The notes: generated from the sequence alone by a model not told the origin. Positions 17,513 to 27,289 are shown, counted from the first letter of the stretch. The stretch is 64,000 nucleotides of DNA from Spongiibacter taiwanensis (GCF_023702635.1 NZ_CP098455.1:3650183-3714182), one strand, 5' to 3'. Translations and numbers: made by a program.

Positions 17513-19290
17513 AGGTCTGGCCCCATCGACAGGTGGATGCGGTAGCCGCCTTCTTTGAGGGGGAAGGCCAGATCGATACGAATGGGGCCGATGGGGCTAA
17601 ACCAGCGAATGCCGATCCCGGCGCTGTGGTAGAAGGTAAAGTCGTTGGTGTCGAAGGCGTTGCCGGCGTCGTAGAAGGTTGCCAGGGCAAAATCGCGCCA
17701 CACCTTGTGGTCGTATTCAATGCTGGTGGTGATGCGGTGTTGGCCACCGATCACTTCGCCATCCTCATCCTCGGGACCCAGGTCCTTGTAGCCGTAACCG
17801 CGAACGCTGTTGTCACCGCCGGCGAAAAACCGCAGCGACGCGGGCAGGTCGTCAAATTCATCCAGGGCGGTGGCACCCAATCCGGCCCGGCTGATCACCC
17901 GGCCGCCAAACAGCGGCAGGATGACTTTGCCGTCGATTTCCATCTGGAACATTGAGATATCAGAGATGACCTCTTTGAGCGTGCCGCGAACGGCAGTGGT
18001 CAGTCGCCACCCCTTGGTGGGATAGCGGGGATCGTTGCTGGTGCTGCGGGCCCAGGAAATTTCCGGAATCAGCAATACCGAACTGCGATCCTCATCGGCG
18101 ATTTCGTAGTCTTCCCGCAAAAATCGCAGACTGGTGGTTTGCATCCAGCCGTGGCTCACCTCGTCAATAAGGGCTACTTTGGCCTGAAAACTGGTGCTGT
18201 CTACCGTGTCGGTGTCTTCGGTCGCCACCCCGGTGGACCACTGCAGTTTCTCGGTAAGGGGGTTTGCCCGGGGCTGGGAATATTGAAAGCCCAGATTTGA
18301 CTGCACTGGCGAGAGTTGGCTGCTGATCTGGTAGGTGTCGCCTTTGTCATTGACCCGCCGGTTGCGCAGACCGTAGCTGATTCTGGGGCCGGTGTCGGTA
18401 GAGGCGCCGATACCGAGTGTGGTCTCGTAGCGGGTTTTCGCAGTGGTCTCTACATGGATGGGAACATCCCGATCTTCTTTGCGCGCCAATTGTTGATCGA
18501 CCCCGACGCTGTCGAAATAACCGCTGCTGACCAGCTTGCTCTGAAACTCGATCAGCTTGCTGTTATTGAAATGATCGCCGGTGTTAAAGGGCAGGAAGCG
18601 GCGCAGCAGCGCCTCGCTCAGCGGCGATTCGACAAAATGAATGTCACCGAAGCGATAGCGGGGGCCGCTGTTGAAACGAATTCGAATGTCGGCCTCATTG
18701 CGGTCCCGGTCCACAACGAGTTCGTGGGTGTCGTATTTGGCCTCAAAATATCCGCGATTTCGCGCGCGTTGAGTCAGCGTGCGTTTTACGTCCTCGTACT
18801 GCCCATGATTGAGCTGGTCACCTTTTTTGATGGGCAGTGTCTTCAGGTACTGTTGAAATTCCGTGTCGGTGTCGGCTTCACCCACTACCTCTACCGCGAC
18901 ATGGGTGATGATGACCGGATCACCCGGTTCAATCTTGATATCGACTTGCCAACAGGCCTGGCGCTGGTTTGTCAGCTTTTTGCTGATGCCTTCTTCCAAC
19001 CGGGTGCTGCTGCTGTGACTGACCTGCCATTGGCCGTGGTAGTACCCCAGGGCGCGCAGCGCAGCGGGAATTTCATCTTTGGCCCGGCGCAGTGCTCGCA
19101 GCAGGCGCCGCTCACTGGTGGAGCAGGGCAGGTCATCGGCGCTCAGGTGGGCGCGGATATTCTCTTTGATGCTACTGTCGCCGCCATCGATCTCGGCAGT
19201 GACCAGCAACTCGGCCCGACCAACCTGGCTGATGAATAGCCCGATCAGGCCAAAGGCGAAAGCGGCAAAATGGAGTGGCGTCCTGCTCAT
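17509..19290 (-). CDS. tamA: translocation and assembly module protein TamA
   Basis: 593 residues, an Omp85 outer-membrane protein. A signal peptide (cleavage near GRAELL) is followed by three POTRA domains to about residue 270, then a 16-strand barrel. The lid-lock motif appears as DNSVRGYGYKDLGPED, and the last strands contain GIGIRWFSPIGPIRIDLAFP. It works with TamB, encoded directly downstream with a 4-nt overlap. The length and architecture are those of E. coli TamA. No regulator sits beside it; the 371-bp upstream gap should contain its promoter. Confidence 0.92.
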   Translation of the reverse strand: MSRTPLHFAAFAFGLIGLFISQVGRAELLVTAEIDGGDSSIKENIRAHLSADDLPCSTSERRLLRALRRAKDEIPAALRALGYYHGQWQVSHSSSTRLEEGISKKLTNQRQACWQVDIKIEPGDPVIITHVAVEVVGEADTDTEFQQYLKTLPIKKGDQLNHGQYEDVKRTLTQRARNRGYFEAKYDTHELVVDRDRNEADIRIRFNSGPRYRFGDIHFVESPLSEALLRRFLPFNTGDHFNNSKLIEFQSKLVSSGYFDSVGVDQQLARKEDRDVPIHVETTAKTRYETTLGIGASTDTGPRISYGLRNRRVNDKGDTYQISSQLSPVQSNLGFQYSQPRANPLTEKLQWSTGVATEDTDTVDSTSFQAKVALIDEVSHGWMQTTSLRFLREDYEIADEDRSSVLLIPEISWARSTSNDPRYPTKGWRLTTAVRGTLKEVISDISMFQMEIDGKVILPLFGGRVISRAGLGATALDEFDDLPASLRFFAGGDNSVRGYGYKDLGPEDEDGEVIGGQHRITTSIEYDHKVWRDFALATFYDAGNAFDTNDFTFYHSAGIGIRWFSPIGPIRIDLAFPLKEGGYRIHLSMGPDL

Positions 19291-19661
19291 TGGTGCGCTG
19301 AAATCCTCACTTGGGTCGGCAGGCCGCCCGCTTGGGTTAATTGATTTCGATTGGGGGTTTGGCGTCTCATCGTGGAAGTAACGCGGCCGATTCGCACGCG
19401 CTCATTGCGCCAACAGGGTCCGATAGCGGTTCATGCGGGACCCGCTGTCACAGTAGTCGCAGGGCGTTTTCAGTTCAATGGTTAAGTTGCCAATGGCCGC
19501 TCCGGCAGTAGCATTGATTGGTTGGCTGGGTATCATAACAGCAGCTTAGAGAAACTTGGCGGGCTGGGGTTCGGTCATAGGGCGCATTATTCGCAGTTGT
19601 TTGTGATGGGTCTTACGTTTCGGATCGCCTTCATCGCGACAGGGACATCCACGGAGAATTA
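19291..19661. other. tamA / MFS divergent intergenic region
   Basis: 371 bases between divergent tamA and the MFS gene. Apart from the possible 44-residue frame at 19402-19536 on the minus strand, I see no RNA gene or repeat. It must contain both promoters; none stands out. Confidence 0.4.
19402..19536 (-). CDS. possible 44-residue protein with CxxC
   Basis: A short frame in the tamA upstream gap runs from ATG 19536 to TGA 19402-19404. It would encode 44 residues including NLTIELKTPCDYCDSGSR, a CxxC that could bind metal or act in redox. Codons look protein-like, but no Shine-Dalgarno sequence precedes it and I recognise no family. It may be the leader region of tamA by chance. Confidence 0.25.
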   Translation of the reverse strand: MIPSQPINATAGAAIGNLTIELKTPCDYCDSGSRMNRYRTLLAQ

Positions 19662-21008
19662 ATGAAAAAGTTGTTCATTCCGATAGCGTCTTTGCTGATA
19701 TCCAATGCGCTGTTTCTGACAGGTCATGGATTGATCCTGACGATCTTGCCCCTGCGTGCCCAGCTTGATGCCTTCACCGATACCCAGATCGCCCTCACCG
19801 GATCAAGCTATTTTGCGGGCTTTGTATTGGGCTGCCTGGTGACGCCTTACATCGTCAGGCGGGTAGGGCATATTCGCAGCTACGCGGTACTGGCCTCGAT
19901 GATCTCGGCCCTGATTCTGTTATTCCATAGTTTTCCCATTTTCTCAGTGTGGTTGCTGCTGCGCTTTCTCCTCGGCACCTGCGTGTCGGGTTTACATATG
20001 ACCATCGAAAGCTGGCTCAATGATCGGGCAACCCGGGAGACCCGCGGTACCATTTTGTCGGTATATACGATGATCAACCTGGGGATGATCACCCTCGGCC
20101 AGCAGTTGATTAACTTTGCCGATCCCAGCGGCGGTCAGCTATTTGCCATTGCTTCTATTTTGCTGTCGCTGGCGATTGTGCCGGTGTCTCTGACCATTAC
20201 CCTGGCTCCAGCGCCGATGCAGGCAGTGAAATTGAATTTGCCTAAATTGTGGCGCCTGTCTCATGTGGGAATGGGCGGTGCCATGTGCTCGGGGCTGGTG
20301 ACGGGCGCCTTCTGGGCACTGGGGCCGATTTACGCCCGGGGTGTGGGGCTAGATGCCGCCGGATTGAGTTTGTTTATGAGTGCAGTGGTGGTGGGGGGCG
20401 CCATTTTTCAGCTGCCGCTGGGCCGGTTGTCAGATCACTTTGACCGTCGGTTAGTCCTGTTTTTTAGCGCCTTGGCCGGTGCCGGGGTTTCGCTGCTGCT
20501 GGCCTTCTTCGGTGGTGGCATGTTGTCCCTGCCACTGGCCTTGCTGTGGGGCGGTTCAGTGATGACCCTCTACGCAATCTGCCTGGCCCATGCCTCAGAC
20601 AGCGCCACACCCGACGATTTTGTGATGGTGGGAAGCGGTATTCTGTTTGTGCTGGGAATCTGTTCGGCCATTGGCGCGCCGCTGGCGTCGTTGATTATGA
20701 GCCTGGTCGGTCCCGGCGGATTGTTTGTCTACTCCGCCGTTTGCCTGTTGCTATTTGCCGTCGGTATTTCGCTGCGTCGCAAGACCCATGTCTTGCCGGT
20801 GGTGGATGCGACCGAACCCTTTATTCCCATTGCGGAAACCACACCCATTGCTTTTGAAATGGACCCGCGAACCCAGGAGCCACCCATAGATGGCGATGCC
20901 ACTGTCAATGCGGCGGCAGCCGTTGAGCCCGGTGACAGTGCCGAAGCCAGCAACCATTCAGCAACTGACCAGGACGCTGACCCGAATGGCGAAAATAAAC
21001 CGGGGTAG
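19662..21008 (+). CDS. MFS transporter, YcaD-like
   Basis: 448 residues with 12 predicted transmembrane helices. The first half (SSYFAGFVLGCLVTPYIVRRVGHIRSY and ESWLND after helix 4) closely resembles E. coli YcaD, a predicted drug or metabolite exporter of unknown substrate. Motif A-like basic residues occur between helices 2 and 3 (VRRVGH) and in the second half (GRLSDHFDRR). About 75 residues after the last helix form an acidic, low-complexity cytoplasmic tail not usual for the family. GGAG lies 6 nt before ATG 19662. Confidence 0.85.
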   Translation: MKKLFIPIASLLISNALFLTGHGLILTILPLRAQLDAFTDTQIALTGSSYFAGFVLGCLVTPYIVRRVGHIRSYAVLASMISALILLFHSFPIFSVWLLLRFLLGTCVSGLHMTIESWLNDRATRETRGTILSVYTMINLGMITLGQQLINFADPSGGQLFAIASILLSLAIVPVSLTITLAPAPMQAVKLNLPKLWRLSHVGMGGAMCSGLVTGAFWALGPIYARGVGLDAAGLSLFMSAVVVGGAIFQLPLGRLSDHFDRRLVLFFSALAGAGVSLLLAFFGGGMLSLPLALLWGGSVMTLYAICLAHASDSATPDDFVMVGSGILFVLGICSAIGAPLASLIMSLVGPGGLFVYSAVCLLLFAVGISLRRKTHVLPVVDATEPFIPIAETTPIAFEMDPRTQEPPIDGDATVNAAAAVEPGDSAEASNHSATDQDADPNGENKPG

Positions 21009-21021
21009 CGGGCTGACACCC

Positions 21022-22740
21022 TCAGCTGTTTGCTGACTTTACGCCGATCTTGCGCGGTGTTTCGCCAGCCATGTCTGCCACGGTCCAGATCATACCCCAT
21101 TGCAGAATATGATCACCGACCACGGTTTTGCCGCCGACCTGGCGGCTGACAAACTCGCCGATTGTTTCGTCCGGATCGACTTCGCTCAACGGAATCGGGT
21201 AGAGGGCGGCGAGGTCACCGAGGCGGGCACTGCCGTCGAGCATAAAGCTGCCGAAGAAACTCATATCCAGTGAGCGGCGCGGTGCTTCACTGAACAATTT
21301 GCCAAGCCCGGGCAGGTCCTTTTCATGGCCAATCACACAGAGAATGTCGCCAGTCAGCAGTTTGGTGCTGCCGCTGGGGTGGAGCATTTCCTCCCCCCTG
21401 AACAGGGCGGCAATGCTGGTGTTCGCGGGCATGTGCAGGGCGCGAATTTCGCTGCCGATAAACCACTTCTCGGCTTTTAGTTCGTAGATGAACAGCTCCC
21501 ACTGGCTGGTCTGGTGAACCTCCAGGCCAACCCGGGCAGAGGGCATTGGCACTGAGGGCACCAGTACCTCTGCCTTGCGTGCAGCAACGCCAAGACTGCT
21601 GCCCTGAATCAGCAGGGAAACCAAGACGATAAAAAAGGCCGTGTTAAAGAACAGCTGGGCGTGTTCAAGGCCCGCCATCATCGGAAATATCGCCAGAATA
21701 ACCGGTACTGCGCCGCGCAGCCCTACCCAGCTGATAAAGGCGCGCTCCCGCCAATTGAAATTGGGGAAGGGTAACAGGCTCACCATGACGGCCAGGGGCC
21801 GGGAAACCAGGATCATCCACAGTGCCAGGAGCAGAGCAGGCAGGGCCACGGCGACGAGTTCACTGGGAGTGACCAGCAGCCCGAGCACCAGGAACATGCC
21901 GATCTGGCTTAGCCAGGCCAGGCCATCAAACATATGCAGTATGCCGTGGCGGTTGCGGGTGGGGCGGTTACCCAATACCAGGCCGCAAAGGTAGATCGCC
22001 AATATGCCGCTGCCGCCCAGACTGGTGGTGATAGCATAGATAATCAGCCCGCCGCTGACGGCCAGCAATGGATACAGGCCGGTTGCCAGGTTGACCCGAT
22101 TGATCAAGCGCCACAGCAGCCAGCCGCCCAAAAAACCAAAGCCCAAACCGAGACCGAACTGGATCAGCAGCTGTATGAGCACGCCGGGGCCGACGTGGGA
22201 TTGACCGGAGGCGATCAGGTCAATCAGAGCGATGGTGAGAAACATGGCCATGGGGTCGTTGCTGCCAGATTCAATTTCCAGTGTCGAGGCGACCCGTTCG
22301 TTCAGACCCTTGCCGCCGAGCAGAGAGAAAACTGCCGCTGCGTCGGTGGAGCCGACAATGGCGCCAATCAGCAAACCTTCCAGCCAGGGTAAATTGAACA
22401 GCCAGGCCGCCAGCGCGCCGGTCAGGCTGGCGGTGATGATCACCCCGACACTGGCCAGCGACAGGGCGGGCCACAGCGCCACCCGAAAGCTGCTGCTGCG
22501 GGTGCGCATGCCACCATCGAGCAAAATAATGGCCAGTGCCAGGTTGCTGACCAGGTAGGCCATTGGGTAATCGTCAAAGGCGATGCCGCCAACACCGTCG
22601 ACCCCAGCCAGCATGCCCACACCCAGGAAAATCACCAGAATGGGGATGCCAAGGCGCGAGGACATGGCGCTGAGCAAAATGCTGGCAGCTACCAGCAACG
22701 CGCCGACGAGGAAGAGGGTGTTGATGGTGATGGCGTTCAA
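21022..22740 (-). CDS. cvrA: potassium/proton antiporter, CvrA/NhaP2 family
   Basis: 572 residues with about 12 membrane helices, then a cytoplasmic TrkA_C-like domain ([20 protein letters not shown]) and a C-terminal CorC/HlyC-like domain ([16 protein letters not shown]). Strong matches to CvrA include [20 protein letters not shown] and [20 protein letters not shown], and the transport acidic pair is in [11 protein letters not shown]. It exchanges K+ (or Na+) for protons. I set the start at TTG 22740 because GGAAG precedes it and the sequence then aligns with CvrA from its first residues. A frame to 22812 is also open and also lacks ATG. Confidence 0.85.
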   Translation of the reverse strand: MNAITINTLFLVGALLVAASILLSAMSSRLGIPILVIFLGVGMLAGVDGVGGIAFDDYPMAYLVSNLALAIILLDGGMRTRSSSFRVALWPALSLASVGVIITASLTGALAAWLFNLPWLEGLLIGAIVGSTDAAAVFSLLGGKGLNERVASTLEIESGSNDPMAMFLTIALIDLIASGQSHVGPGVLIQLLIQFGLGLGFGFLGGWLLWRLINRVNLATGLYPLLAVSGGLIIYAITTSLGGSGILAIYLCGLVLGNRPTRNRHGILHMFDGLAWLSQIGMFLVLGLLVTPSELVAVALPALLLALWMILVSRPLAVMVSLLPFPNFNWRERAFISWVGLRGAVPVILAIFPMMAGLEHAQLFFNTAFFIVLVSLLIQGSSLGVAARKAEVLVPSVPMPSARVGLEVHQTSQWELFIYELKAEKWFIGSEIRALHMPANTSIAALFRGEEMLHPSGSTKLLTGDILCVIGHEKDLPGLGKLFSEAPRRSLDMSFFGSFMLDGSARLGDLAALYPIPLSEVDPDETIGEFVSRQVGGKTVVGDHILQWGMIWTVADMAGETPRKIGVKSANS

Positions 22741-22884
22741 GAAGGCTTCCGTGAATAAGAAGTGATTAGCGTCATAAATAGCATTAAATCGGTCTCGCCG
22801 GCACCCTGTCAAAACGGTGGGCGTGTTTGTCGCTCGGGCCGGTTGAGTAGAGCTATTGTGTCAGTGTGCTTGCTGCTTAAGTGA

Positions 22885-23544
22885 TCAGGTCATCTCTCTT
22901 GCCGCCGCAAAGATGTGATCCAGTGTGATTCGCTCAACCGGCGATGCCGGCGGATGCAGTGCCCGGTTGATCATGGCGGTGGCAATGATGTCGCCGCTAA
23001 TTGGACGGTAGCGCTGTAGCCCGGGCAGGCGGCACAGCGTGGGTAATAGCCGTGCGCCGAGTTGTTCGGCGTGACGGGTGTCGGGGCGCTGGCCCAGAAT
23101 CAAGGAGGGCGCGAACAGGCTGAGCCGGGGAAAGTTCAAAGATTGCAGCCGGTCTTCTAATTCGCCTTTCATCTTCAAATACGGACTCAGGCTGTCGGCT
23201 TTCGCGCCAGGCGAAGAGACTAGCAGGCAGTGATCGACACTGTTGTTGCGGGCCAGGGTTGCTGCCTGCAGCGGGTAGTCGAGGTCCACACGCCGCTGTG
23301 CGGGAATCGATCCTGCCAGCTTGCGGGTGGTGCCCAAACATAAAAACAGGGCGTCGCCGTCAAATACCTGGGCGACTGTTTCCATCGCGTCAAAGTCGAT
23401 AACGGTGTTGTTCAATTTAGGGTGGGTGACATCCAAGGGGCGACGCGTGACCGCGGCCACACCGCTCACCGCAGGATGACCGAGCAATTGCGCGGTCAGG
23501 GCAGAGCCGACCACCCCGGTAGCACCGATAACACAGGCTCTCAT
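22885..23544 (-). CDS. NAD(P)-binding atypical SDR, TIP30-like
   Basis: 219 residues. The N-terminal GATGVVGSALTAQLL is a GxxGxxG dinucleotide site, followed by the LCLGTTRKLAGS loop and VSSPGAKADSLSPYLKMKGELE, which carries a YxxxK-type pair (Y-LKMK). This fits the atypical SDRs related to TIP30/HTATIP2 and NAD(P)H-binding oxidoreductases; no substrate is known for bacterial members. ATG 23544 is chosen because GGAGG stands 8 nt upstream, removing eight residues from the longer frame. It lies just past the mdh terminator and may be read from its own promoter. Confidence 0.75.
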   Translation of the reverse strand: MRACVIGATGVVGSALTAQLLGHPAVSGVAAVTRRPLDVTHPKLNNTVIDFDAMETVAQVFDGDALFLCLGTTRKLAGSIPAQRRVDLDYPLQAATLARNNSVDHCLLVSSPGAKADSLSPYLKMKGELEDRLQSLNFPRLSLFAPSLILGQRPDTRHAEQLGARLLPTLCRLPGLQRYRPISGDIIATAMINRALHPPASPVERITLDHIFAAAREMT

Positions 23545-23587
23545 TGCATGGACCTCCGCAGGTTTCATCTACTCGCCGAACAGAAAG

Positions 23588-23615
23588 AAAAAAGGCGGCC
23601 ATTGGCCGCCTTTTT
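23588..23615 (-). terminator. mdh rho-independent terminator
   Basis: GGCGGCC at 23594-23600 pairs with GGCCGCC at 23604-23610 across a 3-nt loop. On the minus strand it is followed by a run of T (the A run before 23594), and T also follows on the plus strand. It lies 18 bp past the mdh stop, so minus-strand use is expected. Confidence 0.85.
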
Positions 23616-23632
23616 CGATCGCGCCTAACGAA

Positions 23633-24613
23633 TTAGGGAAGCAGGTGCTTCACGCCGTCGCGCTCTTCGCTCAGTTCCTTGGCGGTGGCGTCCATTTTGC
23701 CACGGCTGAACTCGTTCACGGGCAGGCCCTGAACGATTTCCCACTCGCCATCTTTGCAACGGCAGGGGAAGGAGTAGATCAGGCCTTCTTCAATGCCGTA
23801 GCTACCGTCGCTGTATACACCCATGGAGACCCAATCGTCGCCGTCGGTGCCCAGCGCCCAGCTGCGCATGTGGTCAATGGCTGCGTTGGCCGCAGAGGCC
23901 GCAGAAGACGCACCGCGCGCCTTGATGATGGCCGCGCCACGCTGTTGTACGGTGGGGATAAAGTCGCCTTCCAGCCAGGCCTGGTCAACCAGGTCAGAGG
24001 CGGTCTGGCCGCTCACTTTGGCGTTGAACAGATCGGGGTACTGGGTCGCAGAGTGGTTGCCCCAGATGGTCATGTTGGTCACGTCGGTAACGGTTTTGCC
24101 AGTCTTCTGGGCAATTTGAGTCAGGGCGCGGTTGTGGTCCAGACGGGTCATTGCGGTGAAGTTACGCGCAGGGATGGAAGGCGCGTTGCGCTGAGTGATC
24201 AACGCGTTGGTGTTGGCGGGGTTACCGACTACCAGCACTTTGATGTTTTTGCTGGCGTTCTGGTCAATGGCTTTGCCTTGCACAGAGAAGATTGCCGCAT
24301 TGGCTTCGAGCAGGTCCTTGCGCTCCATGCCGGGGCCACGGGGACGGGCGCCAACCAGCAGGGCGTAGTCGGTGTCTTTGAAGCCGACATTCGGGTCATC
24401 GGTGCACACAACACCTGCCAACAGCGGGAATGCGCAATCTTCCAGTTCCATCTTCACGCCTTGCAGGGCGTCCAGGGCGGGAGTGATATCCAGCAGTTGC
24501 AGAATAACGGGTTGGTCGTCGCCCAACATTGAACCAGAGGCGATGCGGAAAAGAAGAGCGTAGCCAATCTGGCCGGCTGCACCTGTAACAGTGACGCGAA
24601 CGGGTTGTTTCAT
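23633..24613 (-). CDS. mdh: malate dehydrogenase, cytosolic-like type
   Basis: 326 residues from ATG 24613. The enzyme oxidises malate to oxaloacetate with NAD in the TCA cycle. Motifs: [17 protein letters not shown] at the cofactor site, [16 protein letters not shown] in the mobile loop, [17 protein letters not shown], and the proton-relay histidine in [12 protein letters not shown]. Length and motifs match the 326-329-residue MDH group found in many beta- and gammaproteobacteria, not the 312-residue E. coli form. The frame stays open upstream to about 25015, but that part merely translates a heptamer repeat and should not be annotated. Confidence 0.95.
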   Translation of the reverse strand: MKQPVRVTVTGAAGQIGYALLFRIASGSMLGDDQPVILQLLDITPALDALQGVKMELEDCAFPLLAGVVCTDDPNVGFKDTDYALLVGARPRGPGMERKDLLEANAAIFSVQGKAIDQNASKNIKVLVVGNPANTNALITQRNAPSIPARNFTAMTRLDHNRALTQIAQKTGKTVTDVTNMTIWGNHSATQYPDLFNAKVSGQTASDLVDQAWLEGDFIPTVQQRGAAIIKARGASSAASAANAAIDHMRSWALGTDGDDWVSMGVYSDGSYGIEEGLIYSFPCRCKDGEWEIVQGLPVNEFSRGKMDATAKELSEERDGVKHLLP

Positions 24614-25136
24614 GGAGCGATCCCTTTTTGAAAGATGAAACGGGTCAAAGAATTTGTGAGCGGGTGCGGTCGGGCGTGGATTGCACGTCCCGACGGTGCA
24701 CCCGTGCCGGGGTCTGGCCGTGCGACAGCACCTCGTGCCAGGTATTTTTGGCGCGCTAATGATAAGCATGTCGGCGCCGGATTGCCAGTCGCCTGATGGG
24801 AGACGCTGGACGGGAGACGCAGAACGCAGAACGCAGAACGCAGAACGCAGAACGCAGAACGCAGAACGCAGAACGCAGAACGCAGAACGCAGAACGCAGT
24901 TTAGTGTTGCTGCCAGTCTGGCAGTGTCAAGCTTTTGCGTCTCCCGTCTCCCGTCTCCCGTCTCCCGTCTCCCGTCTCCCGTCTCCGGTACGCCGGCCGC
25001 CCGCACCCAAAGCACTCGCTGCGCTCGTGGGGCAGGCCCTCTCCGGTAAAGCCTCTCCCGCGAAATAGCTGAAAACTCAGCGCCGCTTCGCTATACTGCG
25101 CCGCTCAAATTTTGCCCAGCTCCCCCGGATCATCCC
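24614..25136. other. mdh / ttcA divergent intergenic region
   Basis: 523 bases between the mdh and ttcA starts. The middle is a heptamer repeat element (24798-24986). The remaining parts next to each gene, about 180 and 150 bp, should contain the promoters. All open frames across the array are repeat translations. Confidence 0.6.
24798..24986 (-). repeat. two-armed heptamer tandem repeat element upstream of mdh
   Basis: On the plus strand, ACGCAGA repeats 11 times from 24817 with a twelfth variant copy ending at 24900. A 37-bp core follows, then CGTCTCC repeats seven times (24938-24986). Two GGGAGACG-type units precede the first array from 24798. Read on the minus strand the core is GCAAAAGCTTGACA, then the palindrome CTGCCAG-A-CTGGCAG, then CAACAC. 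The same GAGACGCAAAAGC and TTGACA words occur in the element before leuB, in the same orientation relative to the following gene. It lies 184 bp before the mdh start. Confidence 0.9.
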
Positions 25137-26057
25137 ATGTCTTCAACTCTGCCCAAACTGGAATTTAACAAGCTGCAAAAGCGCCTGCGTCGCCATACCG
25201 GGCAGGCGATTGAAGATTACCGGATGATCGAGGACGGTGATCGCATTATGGTGTGCCTGTCTGGCGGTAAAGACAGCTACACCATGCTCGATATTCTGAT
25301 GAATCTGCAGAAAAGCGCGCCGGTGAAGTTTGAGCTGGTCGCAGTGAATATGGATCAAAAGCAGCCGGGGTTCCCGGAGCATATTCTGCCCACCTATCTC
25401 GATGGCTTGGGCATTGAGTACTACATCGTTAACAAAGATACCTACTCCATCGTCAAGCAGAAGATCCCCGAAGGTAAAACCACTTGTGGGTTATGCTCCC
25501 GTCTTCGGCGGGGCACGCTCTATGCGTTTGCCGAGGAGATTGGTGCCAATAAGATCGCCCTCGGCCACCATAAAGATGACATCGTCCAGACCCTGTTTCT
25601 GAATATGTTTTATGGCTCTCGCCTGGCGGGAATGCCGCCCAAGCTGCTCTCTGATGACCGGCGCAATGTCATTATCCGTCCACTGGCCTACTGCCGGGAG
25701 GCGGATATTGATGCCTTCGCCGAGTACAAGGGATTTCCAATCATCCCCTGCAATCTGTGCGGTTCGCAGGAAAACCTCCAGCGCCAGAATATTCGGCAAA
25801 TGCTGCTGGCCTGGGAAAAGAGCGACCCCAGCCGGATTGAGAAAATCTTCTCTGCCATGCAGAACATTGCGCCCTCGCAAATGGCCGACCCCAACCTGTT
25901 TGATTTTGCCAATCTGGCTATCGACCGCAGTGGCGAGCGGCAGGAGTATGCCTTTGACGCGGTGCAAACCGTCGACGCCGGTAACGTACCGCAGCGTGGC
26001 CAAGGCTGGGAACCAGGCCGCGCCGATTTTATTGAGGTCACCCAGCTCCCCTCCTGA
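25137..26057 (+). CDS. ttcA: tRNA 2-thiocytidine(32) synthetase TtcA
   Basis: 306 residues. TtcA thiolates cytidine 32 of certain tRNAs using ATP and an oxygen-sensitive 4Fe-4S cluster. The PP-loop is [12 protein letters not shown]. The cluster cysteines appear as [12 protein letters not shown], with a further pair in [15 protein letters not shown], as expected for Ttc[19 protein letters not shown] is also diagnostic. It starts at ATG 25137 and is transcribed away from mdh, with a hairpin about 70 bp past the stop. Confidence 0.95.
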   Translation: MSSTLPKLEFNKLQKRLRRHTGQAIEDYRMIEDGDRIMVCLSGGKDSYTMLDILMNLQKSAPVKFELVAVNMDQKQPGFPEHILPTYLDGLGIEYYIVNKDTYSIVKQKIPEGKTTCGLCSRLRRGTLYAFAEEIGANKIALGHHKDDIVQTLFLNMFYGSRLAGMPPKLLSDDRRNVIIRPLAYCREADIDAFAEYKGFPIIPCNLCGSQENLQRQNIRQMLLAWEKSDPSRIEKIFSAMQNIAPSQMADPNLFDFANLAIDRSGERQEYAFDAVQTVDAGNVPQRGQGWEPGRADFIEVTQLPS

Positions 26058-26377
26058 CCCCGCGGCCGCTGAGCCGGCGGCCCGGCGCTCCCCACCTTTT
26101 TGATTTGCTCCCGGAAGGCGTATTGGGCCAACTGGGTGCCTGTTGGCCCGATTTCTGCTCTTTATCCCATAACGGGCTGTTTTTACGATATAAATCCTAA
26201 AGTAGTCAATTTATCGACACTTTTGCGTGTTTTGATCTCGTAAGCGTCAAAAAAACGACATTTCGGGTGCTTTACCCTTTGCGACCCGCATCTCTGTGGC
26301 GTCGCTTAGGAGGGGCGGTAGCGATTCAAAGGGGAGTCTCGGCGAGGGGCCGGGGCAGGTGGGAGATTACCAGCGTC
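26058..26377. other. intergenic region before the switch-gene cluster
   Basis: 320 bases between ttcA and the FliF-like gene. It contains the ttcA hairpin, then an AT-rich stretch (about 26175-26265) with a TTTTGA/TCAAAA inverted repeat, the likely promoter zone of the following operon. I could not find a convincing sigma-54 or sigma-28 promoter. Open frames reach into it from the FliF-like gene. Confidence 0.45.
26125..26149 (+). terminator. probable ttcA terminator hairpin
   Basis: GGGCCAAC at 26125-26132 pairs perfectly with GTTGGCCC at 26142-26149 across a 9-nt loop. The following sequence (GATTTCTGCTCTTT) is only weakly T-rich, so termination may be partial. Confidence 0.55.
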
Positions 26378-27289
26378 ATGAGCAGACAGGTTTCGCAACA
26401 GACGGGCGGCGCAATACTGGCATTGCTGGTATTGGGCGTGCTGCTGTCCGCACTGCTGTTACTGGGCCTGTCGCTCAGCGCAGAGTCGTCGGTGAAGGCC
26501 GGTGGCCCGTCCTCAACGAGGTTTGCCGAGGCCGTTTCTGGTCCGCTTGTCCAGCCCTTGGGCAGTGACCGTTCGCTGGATGGCGATTGGGACCCGCGCA
26601 GCCGACGCGAGCAAGCACTGGCAGCCAAATTGGCGCACCTGTTGTCACCTTTCTTCGCCGCCGATGAATTTCGTATTGCCGTTCATGATGGCCCACTGCT
26701 TGGCGGCGCGCTGGCGAGCCAGCAGCAACCTGCCGAGGCCTCCGCCGCAGAGGCGGCGTTGCCGGGGGATGGCAGCACGGGGCGTGAGGGTGACGCTCAG
26801 CCCCAGCAGAGCTCGCCGCTGCAGGTTATTTTGCTGGTAAATCGTCCCGCAATTGATGGCCAGTTTGAATTGCTGCTGCGGCAGATTTTGCTGCCGGCCC
26901 TCGGCCTGGGGCCGGAGCAGGCTGGCGCTCTGCGGGTGATCGCCCATCCCTTCAGCGGGCCGCCCGGCAGCGCAGATGCCGACACCACTGGGAGTGTGGC
27001 CGCCATGTCTGCCGATGCCATCCGCCAGTGGCCAGCCCGACTGGGTGTGGGCCTGAGCCTGGTGGTGGGGCACTTGCTTCCCTGGCTGCCGGTATTGCTG
27101 ACCTTACTGTTGGCCGTTGTGCTGGTGGCATTGGTCGCGGTGGTGATCGGGCGAGTCCGGCAGCGGGGCGCGTTGCCAAATGGGGTGTCTGCGACCCAAT
27201 CCCTGGGTGAGTTGCGGCGTATCTCCCGGGAGGAACCGCGCCGCATTGCCAACGTATTGAGTCAGTGGATGGAACAAGATGAACGCTAA
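26378..27289 (+). CDS. shortened FliF-like MS-ring protein
   Basis: 303 residues from ATG 26378; canonical FliF is about 550. A first membrane helix (10-34) precedes a periplasmic part of only about 185 residues, a second helix (223-259) and a short cytoplasmic tail. Residues 77-103 and 148-192 (PLQVILLVNRPA, then LRVIAHPF) align by eye with FliF ring-building motif 3, split by a low-complexity insert. The N-terminal YscJ-type RBM1 and RBM2 domains are absent. The tail LRRISREEPRRIANVLSQWM is the FliG-binding helix of FliF. It overlaps fliG by 11 nt. The FliF relationship is inferred from fold order, the tail and position. A longer upstream frame (from 26267) looks non-coding. Confidence 0.7.
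   Translation: MSRQVSQQTGGAILALLVLGVLLSALLLLGLSLSAESSVKAGGPSSTRFAEAVSGPLVQPLGSDRSLDGDWDPRSRREQALAAKLAHLLSPFFAADEFRIAVHDGPLLGGALASQQQPAEASAAEAALPGDGSTGREGDAQPQQSSPLQVILLVNRPAIDGQFELLLRQILLPALGLGPEQAGALRVIAHPFSGPPGSADADTTGSVAAMSADAIRQWPARLGVGLSLVVGHLLPWLPVLLTLLLAVVLVALVAVVIGRVRQRGALPNGVSATQSLGELRRISREEPRRIANVLSQWMEQDER

Noticed and set aside
24798..24986. CRISPR array
   Set aside because: The unit is 7 bp with no unique spacers, and no cas gene is in the window. It is a simple tandem array with a central core.
26165..26300. c-di-GMP riboswitch or sigma-28/sigma-54 promoter before the switch operon
   Set aside because: The AT-rich stretch and inverted repeat drew attention, but none of the conserved riboswitch motifs nor a GG-GC or GCCGATAA promoter could be matched.
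26267..26377. N-terminal extension of the FliF-like protein
   Set aside because: The 37 extra residues are Arg/Gly-rich and out of keeping with a signal anchor. ATG 26378 places the first membrane helix near the N-terminus as in FliF.
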